A model generated the notes under the pieces. It did no database searches. It was not told the origin of the DNA and was given only the letters and a program-made list of their open reading frames with translations. From positions 22,769 to 86,768 of the forward strand of contig CAJUIZ010000007.1 in assembly GCA_910586625.1 (NCBI GenBank): a stretch of 64,000 nt of DNA, read 5' to 3'. Numbering within the stretch: the first letter of the stretch is position 1; each line of letters opens with the position of its first letter. Of the stretch, positions 53,015-60,020 are shown one piece after another. The position numbers were made by a program, and so were the translations under genes. This DNA comes from an uncultured Christensenellaceae bacterium (GTDB lineage: Bacteria > Bacillota > Clostridia > Christensenellales > CAG-314).

Positions 53015-56000
53015 TTACTCCGCGGCGCTTACTACTCGAAATTCGAATTGCGACTCTATCGTATAGCCGCTCGAATTGAACAATACCACTTTGTATACGC
53101 CTTCCGTCAAAACGGGCAAATCGTTGGGCGTGTTCGGCGTGCGTGCTTCCGCCATAATATCGTACGTTCCGCCCGAAGCGTGAGTTGCGTCGACAGCGTA
53201 ATACCACCTAATGGAAGGAACCGCCGCAAGGTCGGTCTGAGAAACGGGATATAAACCTATCCACCAGCCTTCACCTTCGGGTGCGTACGCCGTAACGTAA
53301 ACGGATTCTCCCGAGACGTAAACGTCTTTATCTGTGTAAATTGTTCCGATTTTCGGTTGCTCTTCGTCCGTTCCCAATTGAATATCGAGTTGTTTTACTA
53401 TTTTAACAATATAACCGTAGCTTACAAACAATACCGCCTTATACCGACCGGCTCGCAGAGTCAAGCCTTCGGACATTGCCGTTTGCGCAAGCAAATCGTA
53501 GCTTTCGCCCGAAACGTGGTTAGCATCCGCGACTTTGTACATATAAAGCGCATTTTCCAACGAAACGTCGTTCGCCGCCTTGAACAGACCTACATAATAA
53601 GGAATTACCGAACCGTCAGGCTGCGTTGCCGTAGCCATTATAGGAGCGTTAAGATCGTATTTATTACCGTCCAGTTCAAGCGTTGCCGACATATCCACAA
53701 CCAGTTCGTTTACCGTGAAATACACTGTTTCTTCCACGTCGTAACCGGAAGTATTGAACAAAACCAATTTGTAGTCGCCGGCCGGAAGGTTAAAATATTC
53801 AAAACGGTTGATATTTGCAATTTGTTTGCGTATATCGTAGGCGATTCCCGATAAGTGGTTGTCGTCTTTAACGTAATAGTAGTAAATAGAGCCTACCGAC
53901 GAATAATCGCCGTCAACAGCATCGTCGGCAAGGTACAAGCCTACCCACCAAGATGATGGAAGCGAATCGGCAGGTGCAAACGCCTTCACAAATACGTCTT
54001 CCCCTTCCGTATACGTAGTTTTATCGGTAGACAGCGGCTTGATATCGCTTTCCGTTACAGTTAAAACGGCGTAACGACGCTCCAGCTCGACACCGTCGGC
54101 ATCGCTGAACACGGCGATAGCTTCGACTTTGCCGATTTCGGTTAAAGTATTGTTAAAGTAACTTACGCTGACGCCGTTAGGTAATTTGCCGGTTATAAGC
54201 AATTCGTGCGCTTCTCCGTCGTACATAATGGTACAGTCTTCGAATCCAACGCCGCTTAAATCCACCGTTCCGCTGTTTTTGAATGACGGCAGAACCGTTA
54301 CTTCCACGCTGTAAACGTATTCATAGCCGCTATCGTTGAAATAATAGATGACGTAATCTCCGGAAGGAAGATATTCCTCGAACGATTCGCCGCGGCAATT
54401 AACACATTTATCGTTCAAACGCGAGTTAAATGCTCCGCAATCAGCGCATACGGAATACAGCTTGTTGGAAATCTGTTCCTGCAAACAGTACGTTCGAGTA
54501 AAGCTGTCACCCCTCTGATTGATATAAAAGTACATATACGAGATTTGACCTTGGTCCGTATTACCCGGAATTGCGCCCTTTTTGTAAATGCCGACCCAAG
54601 CCCCGCCCGACAAGCTTTCGGTTTTAATATCTACCGTAACGTAAATATTTTCGCGGAAGTTATAAACAGTCTTGTTCGTCGACAGCTTGCCAACGGAAAT
54701 GGTTGCGGATCTACGCCCTACCACATTGCCGTTTTTGGTAAACGTTGCGATTATTTCTTTTGTTCCCACTTCCGTTAAAACAGGCGATTGGCTATACGAG
54801 ACTTCCACTCCGTCAGGCAAATTAAGCGCTTCTATACGTTTTTCCGTTCCGTCGTAAAGGAAATTGGCGCTGTCGAACTTGATTTGCGATAAATCAACAA
54901 CGTCTTCGTATTCGTAAACGACGTCCGCCTTGACGGGAGTCGCCTTGTCCCAATCGAATTCGCCGTTAAACCAGTTAGTACCGAAAACATCCAGCAAATC
55001 CATATACGATTTTACTCCGCCGTTGGCGTAGCTCTGCTCCTTGCCGTCCGTATCGACGTATCTGACGTATTGAAGAAAATCCTTGGAAACTGCGTCGGAG
55101 TACTGAGTGTCTATATACTTATAAAGCTCGTACGCAGGCTTCGGTTCCCGATTGATGTCCAATAAACCGAATCGGGTATGTCCGGCCAGTTCGTTTTTGT
55201 GGTCGAACATCCGATAGTAACAAAATGCTTTGACAGTATCCAACTGCGACAGTTTGTACCAAATAGCAGCGATACATCCCGCTTGATTATTTTTGTCTTG
55301 TTCGTCGTCGTCAAAACTGGAAACGCCTTGTTCCGTCAAATAAACATTGCGCGTTTTGCCGTTTACCTTCATTTTGTCTTGCTTTAAGAATCGGTCTATC
55401 AGTTCTATGTTGGAAAACGTTATTTTGCCCGATGTTTCGAAATCGTTAGTCATTCCGCCGCCCAAGCCCGTTATGGCGCTGATAGGCTTTTTGCCGTTAA
55501 TCGTATCGTTATAAAAAACTTCGGACAACGCCAATCCGTAGGTATAGCAGTGAGGCGCAATTCCCCAATCGTAATCGCCTTCCAATTTGGTTTTTACGTT
55601 TAACCACTCTACCATAGCCTTGGGTGCGTAAGACGACACCTTGTCGTCAAGCTCGGAGTAGCCACGATTAGCCCAAGACTGCGTAATAGGCATGCATACG
55701 GTTATATCCTTGTGGTATTTTTTTAGCGACAAATTAGACAAACGAAGCAACCGCGAATACTCTTCCATATAAACGTCGAGCGACGCGTGCTTTTCGGATA
55801 TTCTGTTGTAGTCGCGAGCGTAATCGATTTCGTTGCCTATTACGAAATTAGCTATATAGCCGTTAGGCAATCCGTTCAAAGAATATCTTTCCGCAAAGAA
55901 TTCCATCATTGCAACGAAGTATTCGAATCCGTATCTATTGGAAGTGTTAAGCCCCACTAACGGCGGAACACCTTGTCCGCTGACAGCCATAGTAGCCCAC

Positions 56001-56815
56001 GGCAAATACGTCATTTTGGCGGGGAAGGTTTCGGATTGCTCCGAGATATTGTTATTAGTCGCATAAATTATACCCGTAATATGCGCTCCCGCAGAGTAAT
56101 AGCCCCTTACGTTGTTGTCGTAAGCATCCACCTTGGACTTGCGGAAGTAAAACGTCTTACCGTTAGAATCGAACGCATACGCATCGTCGGGATGTGCGAG
56201 CGGTATTTCTTCGCCGTCTTCATCAATAAGCTCGTTAGGATAAATAAAATCGGTGATATCCAAATTGATTGCCGTATAAGAACAATTAAGATCTTTGTAA
56301 TAATCCAAATTTTCACCGAGTATACCTTTTTTGGACTTTATATCGAATTGCGGAACGGCAGCGGATACGGGATCGATTTGCGTAGCATAAATAGGTCCGC
56401 GCAGCACCTTGCCGTCGTGAACCACATAGTATTTGCAATATAATCTGTCGAAGCCGTCGACATATCTGCTTATTTCGACGACGCTTTCGGTGCCCAATTT
56501 ATAGTCGCCGATGAACGTCGATTCGTCGCTCGCCGACAATTTGTCGGCAGACAAACCGTAAAGCTGTTGTTCGCTTTCGATATATTCGTATGCTTTGACC
56601 GCCGCAACTTTAACAGTTGCGTTGCCTACTTCGCTTTCGACGCTGTTCAATTCTACTCGGATTTTATCCGAAGTAACGAAAACCTGCATCGATATTTTTT
56701 CTTGCGTGATACCGCCGATAACAGTATTTTCATCCATATCCACGCAAGCTACCAATACGGACGAAGCGAGCACGAATACGAATAAAAACGTTAAAATCCG
56801 TAATAAACGTTTCAT
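53015..56815 (-). CDS. Giant lipoprotein: DUF5722-like glycosidase barrel plus MBG and WVGLY modules
   Basis: 1266 aa. Lipobox LVAC (Cys24). Residues ~40-150 beta domain; ~155-580 a TIM-barrel-like region that I match from memory to DUF5722, with NFVIGNEIDYARDYN (Glu329, acid/base candidate) and VYLTEQGVSS (Glu495, nucleophile candidate), ALCYYR-like FCYYRMFDH and YELYKYIDTQYSD. Then MBG-like domains (638-709, 850-922) alternate with four WVGLY modules (~711-842, 927-1037, 1046-1146, 1158-1263). The first module has an inserted CADC/CVNC zinc-ribbon-like loop (790-807). Probably degrades or remodels a surface glycan. First gene of the cassette; driven by the G9 promoter. Confidence 0.85.
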   Translation of the reverse strand: MKRLLRILTFLFVFVLASSVLVACVDMDENTVIGGITQEKISMQVFVTSDKIRVELNSVESEVGNATVKVAAVKAYEYIESEQQLYGLSADKLSASDESTFIGDYKLGTESVVEISRYVDGFDRLYCKYYVVHDGKVLRGPIYATQIDPVSAAVPQFDIKSKKGILGENLDYYKDLNCSYTAINLDITDFIYPNELIDEDGEEIPLAHPDDAYAFDSNGKTFYFRKSKVDAYDNNVRGYYSAGAHITGIIYATNNNISEQSETFPAKMTYLPWATMAVSGQGVPPLVGLNTSNRYGFEYFVAMMEFFAERYSLNGLPNGYIANFVIGNEIDYARDYNRISEKHASLDVYMEEYSRLLRLSNLSLKKYHKDITVCMPITQSWANRGYSELDDKVSSYAPKAMVEWLNVKTKLEGDYDWGIAPHCYTYGLALSEVFYNDTINGKKPISAITGLGGGMTNDFETSGKITFSNIELIDRFLKQDKMKVNGKTRNVYLTEQGVSSFDDDEQDKNNQAGCIAAIWYKLSQLDTVKAFCYYRMFDHKNELAGHTRFGLLDINREPKPAYELYKYIDTQYSDAVSKDFLQYVRYVDTDGKEQSYANGGVKSYMDLLDVFGTNWFNGEFDWDKATPVKADVVYEYEDVVDLSQIKFDSANFLYDGTEKRIEALNLPDGVEVSYSQSPVLTEVGTKEIIATFTKNGNVVGRRSATISVGKLSTNKTVYNFRENIYVTVDIKTESLSGGAWVGIYKKGAIPGNTDQGQISYMYFYINQRGDSFTRTYCLQEQISNKLYSVCADCGAFNSRLNDKCVNCRGESFEEYLPSGDYVIYYFNDSGYEYVYSVEVTVLPSFKNSGTVDLSGVGFEDCTIMYDGEAHELLITGKLPNGVSVSYFNNTLTEIGKVEAIAVFSDADGVELERRYAVLTVTESDIKPLSTDKTTYTEGEDVFVKAFAPADSLPSSWWVGLYLADDAVDGDYSSVGSIYYYYVKDDNHLSGIAYDIRKQIANINRFEYFNLPAGDYKLVLFNTSGYDVEETVYFTVNELVVDMSATLELDGNKYDLNAPIMATATQPDGSVIPYYVGLFKAANDVSLENALYMYKVADANHVSGESYDLLAQTAMSEGLTLRAGRYKAVLFVSYGYIVKIVKQLDIQLGTDEEQPKIGTIYTDKDVYVSGESVYVTAYAPEGEGWWIGLYPVSQTDLAAVPSIRWYYAVDATHASGGTYDIMAEARTPNTPNDLPVLTEGVYKVVLFNSSGYTIESQFEFRVVSAAE

Positions 56816-56851
56816 TTTGCAGCATTCTCCCGATATGAAATATCTGTTAGT

Positions 56852-56925
56852 ATTTGAAATCCACCGATTTATTATTACAGCTTCTCAAAGCCGCCATTCT
56901 CAATCAATTGCGGGCTATTTCAAAT
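56852..56925 (-). promoter_or_regulatory. Structured 5' leader of the surface glycan cassette
   Basis: The ~125-base leader is closed by a perfect 9-bp pairing ATTTGAAAT/ATTTCAAAT (56852-56860 with 56917-56925) enclosing 56 bases, with a further CCCGC/GCGG pairing inside. It matches no riboswitch class I know by eye. Confidence 0.4.
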
Positions 56926-56947
56926 GTCTATACTTTTAAGTATTTTG

Positions 56948-56977
56948 AGTATACCCCCCCCCGCGTTCAAAAGTCAA
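56948..56977 (-). promoter_or_regulatory. Promoter with a G9 tract in the spacer, candidate phase-variable switch
   Basis: Minus strand TTGACT (56972-56977), 18-base spacer, TATACT (56948-56953). Nine G (56954-56962) fill the half of the spacer next to the -10. Loss or gain of a G would change the spacing to 17 or 19. From 56978 to 57173 nothing else is recognised. Confidence 0.75.
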
Positions 56978-57173
56978 GCATTTAGTCAATGTTTGTCGAT
57001 ATTACGCAAGCGATTCGGCGAGAATTTTTACTTTTTAACGTTTTGGGCACACTCGATTAATATCGGGAATTTAACAAAAACCATAACTTTAACGATTAAG
57101 GCAGGTCTCTCACAAAACAAAACCGCATGTAATCAAGCGGGGCTAATCGCATTAGATTAAAATTTATTAAACG

Positions 57174-57206
57174 AAAAACCCGCAAGGAACGCTTTCCCTG
57201 CGGGGT
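57174..57206 (-). terminator. Terminator of the perR-rubredoxin-rubrerythrin operon
   Basis: Stem CCCGCAAGGAA/TTTCCCTGCGGG with small bulges (57179-57204) and T run on the minus strand. Confidence 0.85.
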
Positions 57207-57232
57207 ATATTTATAATAATGTTAAGCTGACG

Positions 57233-57775
57233 TTATTTTTTGAAATAACGGTTATACAGTCCTTCGAACGCTTTGCCGTGACGCGCTTCGTCGCGAGCCA
57301 TTTCGTGAACGGTGTCGTGAATAGCGTCCAAGCCCAAAGCCTTGGCGCGCTTTGCAAGATCCGTCTTGCCCATAGTTGCGCCGTTTTCCGCTTCGATACG
57401 CATTGCAAGGTTCTCGGCGGTGCTGTCGGTAACCACTTCGCCCAATAACTCGGCAAATTTAGCGGCGTGTTCGGCTTCTTCGTACGCAGCTTTTTCCCAA
57501 TAAAGTCCTATTTCGGGGTATCCTTCGCGGTGAGCTACTCGAGCCATAGCAAGGTACATACCCACTTCGCTGCATTCGCCGTTAAAATTAGCGCGCAAAT
57601 CGTCGATTATATCTTGCGGAACGCCTTGGGCTACGCCCACCACGTGTTCCGCAGCCCACGAGAGTTCTCCCGCCTGCGCTATAAACTTTTCCTTGGGAGC
57701 CTTACATTGGGGGCATTTTTCCGGCGCTTCGTTTCCTTCGTGAACGTAACCGCATACCGAACATACAAATTTCAT
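57233..57775 (-). CDS. rbr: Rubrerythrin with N-terminal rubredoxin domain (reverse rubrerythrin)
   Basis: 180 aa. Residues 1-37 are a rubredoxin-like iron site (CSVCGYVHEG and CPQCKAPKEKF), followed by a four-helix di-iron ferritin-like domain with GECSEVGMYLAMARVAHREGY, EEAEHAAKFAELLGE, AEN and HEMARDEARHG. The rubredoxin at the N-terminus defines the reverse form. It reduces hydrogen peroxide in anaerobes. RBS GGAG; 68 bases after the small rubredoxin gene and under the same regulator. Confidence 0.94.
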   Translation of the reverse strand: MKFVCSVCGYVHEGNEAPEKCPQCKAPKEKFIAQAGELSWAAEHVVGVAQGVPQDIIDDLRANFNGECSEVGMYLAMARVAHREGYPEIGLYWEKAAYEEAEHAAKFAELLGEVVTDSTAENLAMRIEAENGATMGKTDLAKRAKALGLDAIHDTVHEMARDEARHGKAFEGLYNRYFKK

Positions 57776-57843
57776 ATCAGTTTTCTCCTATATTTAATAA
57801 TTTTCCGCCGAATTTTACTTTCCGACGGCGAAAGTACTATAAA

Positions 57844-57957
57844 TTATTCTTCTTCCAATTCGAACTCGTCGCTGCCTACTCCGCAAAGAGGGCAGATTTC
57901 GGGAGCTTCGTCACCTTCGTGAACGTAACCGCATACTTTGCAAATCCACTTTTTCAT
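57844..57957 (-). CDS. 37-residue rubredoxin-like protein
   Basis: Reads MKKWICKVCGYVHEGDE and APEICPLCGVGSDEFELEEE. Two CxxC knuckles (CKVC, CPLC) bind one iron as in rubredoxin, but the loop between them is only ~12 residues, so it matches the short rubredoxin-like domain of rubrerythrins rather than classical 52-aa rubredoxin. Strong RBS AAGGAG nine bases upstream. It lies 13 bases after perR and before rubrerythrin, whose N-terminus is nearly the same sequence; it may pass electrons to it. Confidence 0.85.
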   Translation of the reverse strand: MKKWICKVCGYVHEGDEAPEICPLCGVGSDEFELEEE

Positions 57958-57970
57958 CCGTATATTCTCC

Positions 57971-58336
57971 TTATTTGTTTTTTTCACGACATTTGTTGCA
58001 AATTCCGTATAAAGTTATCTCGCAACGCGTTACGCCTTGGACCGAACACGAAACCGAAACCGAGCCGCAGTCCACGTCCGTAATTCTTCCGCACCGCTCG
58101 CAAACCATATGTCCGTGCTCACGTATATCGGCGTCAAACCGCTCGGCGCAGCCTTCCACGCTTATGCGTTTTATCCTGCCCAAGCTTACCAACTCGTTAA
58201 GATTACGGTATACCGTGGCGATACCGATATTTGGCTCCGTCTCGCGGGTTTTTGCGTATATCCACGCCGCGTCGGGGTGGGTGTCGGTATGATAAAGCGT
58301 ACGATACACCGCTTCTCGCTGTTTGGAAAATCTCAT
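57971..58336 (-). CDS. perR: Fur-family regulator, probably PerR (peroxide sensor)
   Basis: 121 aa. Winged-helix DNA-binding domain (~1-75: TRETEPNIGIATVYRNLNELVSLG) and metal-binding dimer domain. FDADIREHGHMVCERCG contains the Asp and His ligands of the regulatory site, with structural zinc in CERC and CNKC. PerR rather than Fur or Zur is inferred from the linked rubredoxin and rubrerythrin genes. Its promoter contains a near-perfect Fur/PerR-type box, so it is probably autoregulated together with the operon. Confidence 0.88.
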   Translation of the reverse strand: MRFSKQREAVYRTLYHTDTHPDAAWIYAKTRETEPNIGIATVYRNLNELVSLGRIKRISVEGCAERFDADIREHGHMVCERCGRITDVDCGSVSVSCSVQGVTRCEITLYGICNKCREKNK

Positions 58337-58360
58337 TGCGTTTAATCCTTTTATAATTAT

Positions 58361-58389
58361 ATGATAATCTTTATCATTTATTTTGTCAA
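58361..58389 (-). promoter_or_regulatory. perR operon promoter overlapping a Fur/PerR box
   Basis: TTGACA (58384-58389), 17-base spacer, TATCAT (58361-58366). A 15-base 7-1-7 palindrome TGATAAAGATTATCA (58362-58376, minus strand; one mismatch to TGATAATnATTATCA) covers the -10 box, so a bound Fur-family protein would block the polymerase. Confidence 0.75.
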
Positions 58390-58461
58390 GTAAAATATTG
58401 TATAAAAAAATTATTTTTTATTTCATACGCATTTAAGCCGACGCGACGGAGCGTGAAACGC

Positions 58462-58490
58462 TTGCAAAAACAGTCAGTTAGCTATAAAAT
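58462..58490 (+). promoter_or_regulatory. Promoter of the TtcA-like gene, predicts a leaderless mRNA
   Basis: TTGCAA (58462-58467), 17-base spacer, TAAAAT (58485-58490), then six bases to the ATG at 58497. An overlapping TATAAA two bases earlier is also possible. Confidence 0.6.
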
Positions 58491-58496
58491 AGAATT

Positions 58497-59219
58497 ATGA
58501 ACATACAACAACTGCTGTCGCCCTTCCGCAGGGCGGTAAACGATTACAAAATGATTGACGACGGCGACAAAATTGCCGTAGGCGTAAGCGGCGGTAAGGA
58601 CAGTCTTACTCTATTGACCCTTATGCGCGCATATCAACGCTACTTCGACTGCAAATTCGACCTTATGGCGGTGACGGTAGATATGGGCTTTGTTGCGAAC
58701 GCATATCAGCCCGTACAAAAATACTGCGACGAGCTTGGAGTTGAATACCGCATTGTAAAGACCGACATAGCCGAAATAGTATTCGACGTGCGCAAGGAGA
58801 AAAACCCGTGCAGTTTGTGCGCGAAAATGCGGCGCGGCGCGTTAAACAACGAAATTACAAGCAACGGCTACAACAAGCTTGCGTTGGGTCACCACCTTGA
58901 CGACGTTGTGGAAACCTTTATGCTCAGCCTATTTTACGAAGGAAGGCTGAGCACTATGCAGCCCAAGTCCTTTATGTCACGAAGCGGCGTCACATTGATT
59001 CGACCGATGATTTACCTTTCGGAAAAGGATATTTCGGGGATTGTAAAAACACTGCCCGTAGTACACAATCCTTGCCCCGCAAACAAGCATACCGAACGGG
59101 AAGGTATGAAAAAGCTGCTTACGGAGCTTTCGGAAAAATACCCCGACATTAACGAAAAGTTTGCAAACGCCATAATGCACCCCGAAAGATACAATCTTTG
59201 GGACAACTTGAAGCGGTAA
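58497..59219 (+). CDS. TtcA-family tRNA thiolation protein (PP-loop ATPase)
   Basis: 240 aa. PP-loop VGVSGGKDSLTLL, the CxxC pair in PCSLCAKMRRGAL and a third Cys in NPCPANKHTE fit TtcA, which uses an iron-sulfur cluster to put sulfur on cytidine 32 of tRNA. GHHLDDVVETF is the second conserved loop. TilS is excluded by the Cys set and lack of its C-terminal domains. No ribosome site precedes the ATG, in line with a leaderless mRNA. Confidence 0.87.
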   Translation: MNIQQLLSPFRRAVNDYKMIDDGDKIAVGVSGGKDSLTLLTLMRAYQRYFDCKFDLMAVTVDMGFVANAYQPVQKYCDELGVEYRIVKTDIAEIVFDVRKEKNPCSLCAKMRRGALNNEITSNGYNKLALGHHLDDVVETFMLSLFYEGRLSTMQPKSFMSRSGVTLIRPMIYLSEKDISGIVKTLPVVHNPCPANKHTEREGMKKLLTELSEKYPDINEKFANAIMHPERYNLWDNLKR

Positions 59220-59387
59220 GTTTGAAATAGTACAAAGAAGACGCTCGCAAAGCGGCAGACATAACGACCGTAGAATAATAATGCGGTTTTGATAACAAAA
59301 CGAAAGTTACGATAAATTAAAGCCGAAAATTGTCATAAAAACGCGCAATCCGACGTTTAATATACTAATTAACCGTCGGAGAAATGA

Positions 59388-59642
59388 ATGAAAGACTACA
59401 TTACGGAACGCGTAACGGACATTGCAAATTACCTGCTGGAAAACCAATGCACGGTAAGAGAAGTCGCCGACATCTACTGCGTAAGCAAATCCACCGCGCA
59501 CAAGGACCTGAACAAAAGGTTAAAAGAAATCGACGGAGAATTGTTCGAAAAAGTAGCGGAAATTCTGCAACAAAACTGGGACGAACGCTACCTTCGCGGC
59601 GGCGAAGCAACCAAACGAAAATACAAAAAAGAAACCGAGTAG
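59388..59642 (+). CDS. spoIIID: Stage III sporulation transcriptional regulator SpoIIID
   Basis: 84 aa. MKDYITERVTDIANYLLEN, VREVADIYCVSKSTAHKDLNKRL (helix-turn-helix) and YLRGGEATKRKYKKE are diagnostic. In Bacillus and Clostridium it is a mother-cell DNA-binding protein that switches gene expression between sigma-E and sigma-K. GGAG lies six bases before this ATG; an overlapping ATG four bases earlier is in another frame. No clear sigma-E promoter was recognised. Shows the organism, or its recent ancestor, sporulates. Confidence 0.94.
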   Translation: MKDYITERVTDIANYLLENQCTVREVADIYCVSKSTAHKDLNKRLKEIDGELFEKVAEILQQNWDERYLRGGEATKRKYKKETE

Positions 59643-59654
59643 GTTTCTTTTTTT
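59625..59654 (+). terminator. Terminator of spoIIID, overlapping its stop codon
   Basis: A 12-bp stem (59625-59636 with 59642-59653), 5-base loop and T run; the TAG stop lies in the loop and second arm. Confidence 0.85.
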
Positions 59655-59682
59655 AATGCATAATGTCGGAAGTCCGATTTTT

Positions 59683-59812
59683 AATGCGTAACGCGTAATG
59701 CGCAATGTGTAATTAAGGAAGCCCGTTTGACAACGGGCTTACGTTTTTTATAAGGTGTCGCTTCGTTAGACTTCTCCACGCGGGGCTTACGCCCCTTGGT
59801 CGAAGTGACATT
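59683..59812. repeat. Interspersed repeat, copy B (with inserted hairpins)
   Basis: Shares with copy A at 17219-17302: AATGCGTAACGCGTAAT, GTAATTAA, GCTTCG.TAGACTTCTCC and GTCGAAGTGACAT in the same order. Copy B has two extra hairpins: one at 59719-59740 followed by TTTTTT, and GGGGC-TTAC-GCCCC near 59782. Confidence 0.6.
59719..59747 (+). terminator. Hairpin with T run inside repeat copy B
   Basis: Perfect 9-bp stem AAGCCCGTT/AACGGGCTT (59719-59727 with 59732-59740) followed by ACGTTTTTT. Could act as a second terminator behind spoIIID. Confidence 0.7.
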
Positions 59813-59955
59813 AAAGAGTTAGCCGAAGTGACGTTCTGTTTGATTGCAAATATTCAGTGTGTCAATCGGTATATCGATAGACACTGTTTTTGCGTGCCGA
59901 TATGTTTTAGCAACGGTAAATCGGAAAAAAGTCGACCGCTTAATACTGAGAGCGA

Positions 59956-60013
59956 GTGGGTACCGCTTTTGCGCCTTTGAGCGTAGCGAAACGAAGTCAA
60001 AAGCGGTATCCAC
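59956..60013. repeat. Long inverted repeat downstream of the DUF2804 gene
   Basis: Arms of 16 bp (59956-59971 with 59998-60013, one G-T pair) around a 26-base loop. It lies eight bases past the stop at 60021, without a T tract, so it is a hairpin or REP-like element rather than a normal terminator. From 59813 to 59955 I see nothing else. Confidence 0.6.
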
Positions 60014-60020
60014 GAGCGAG

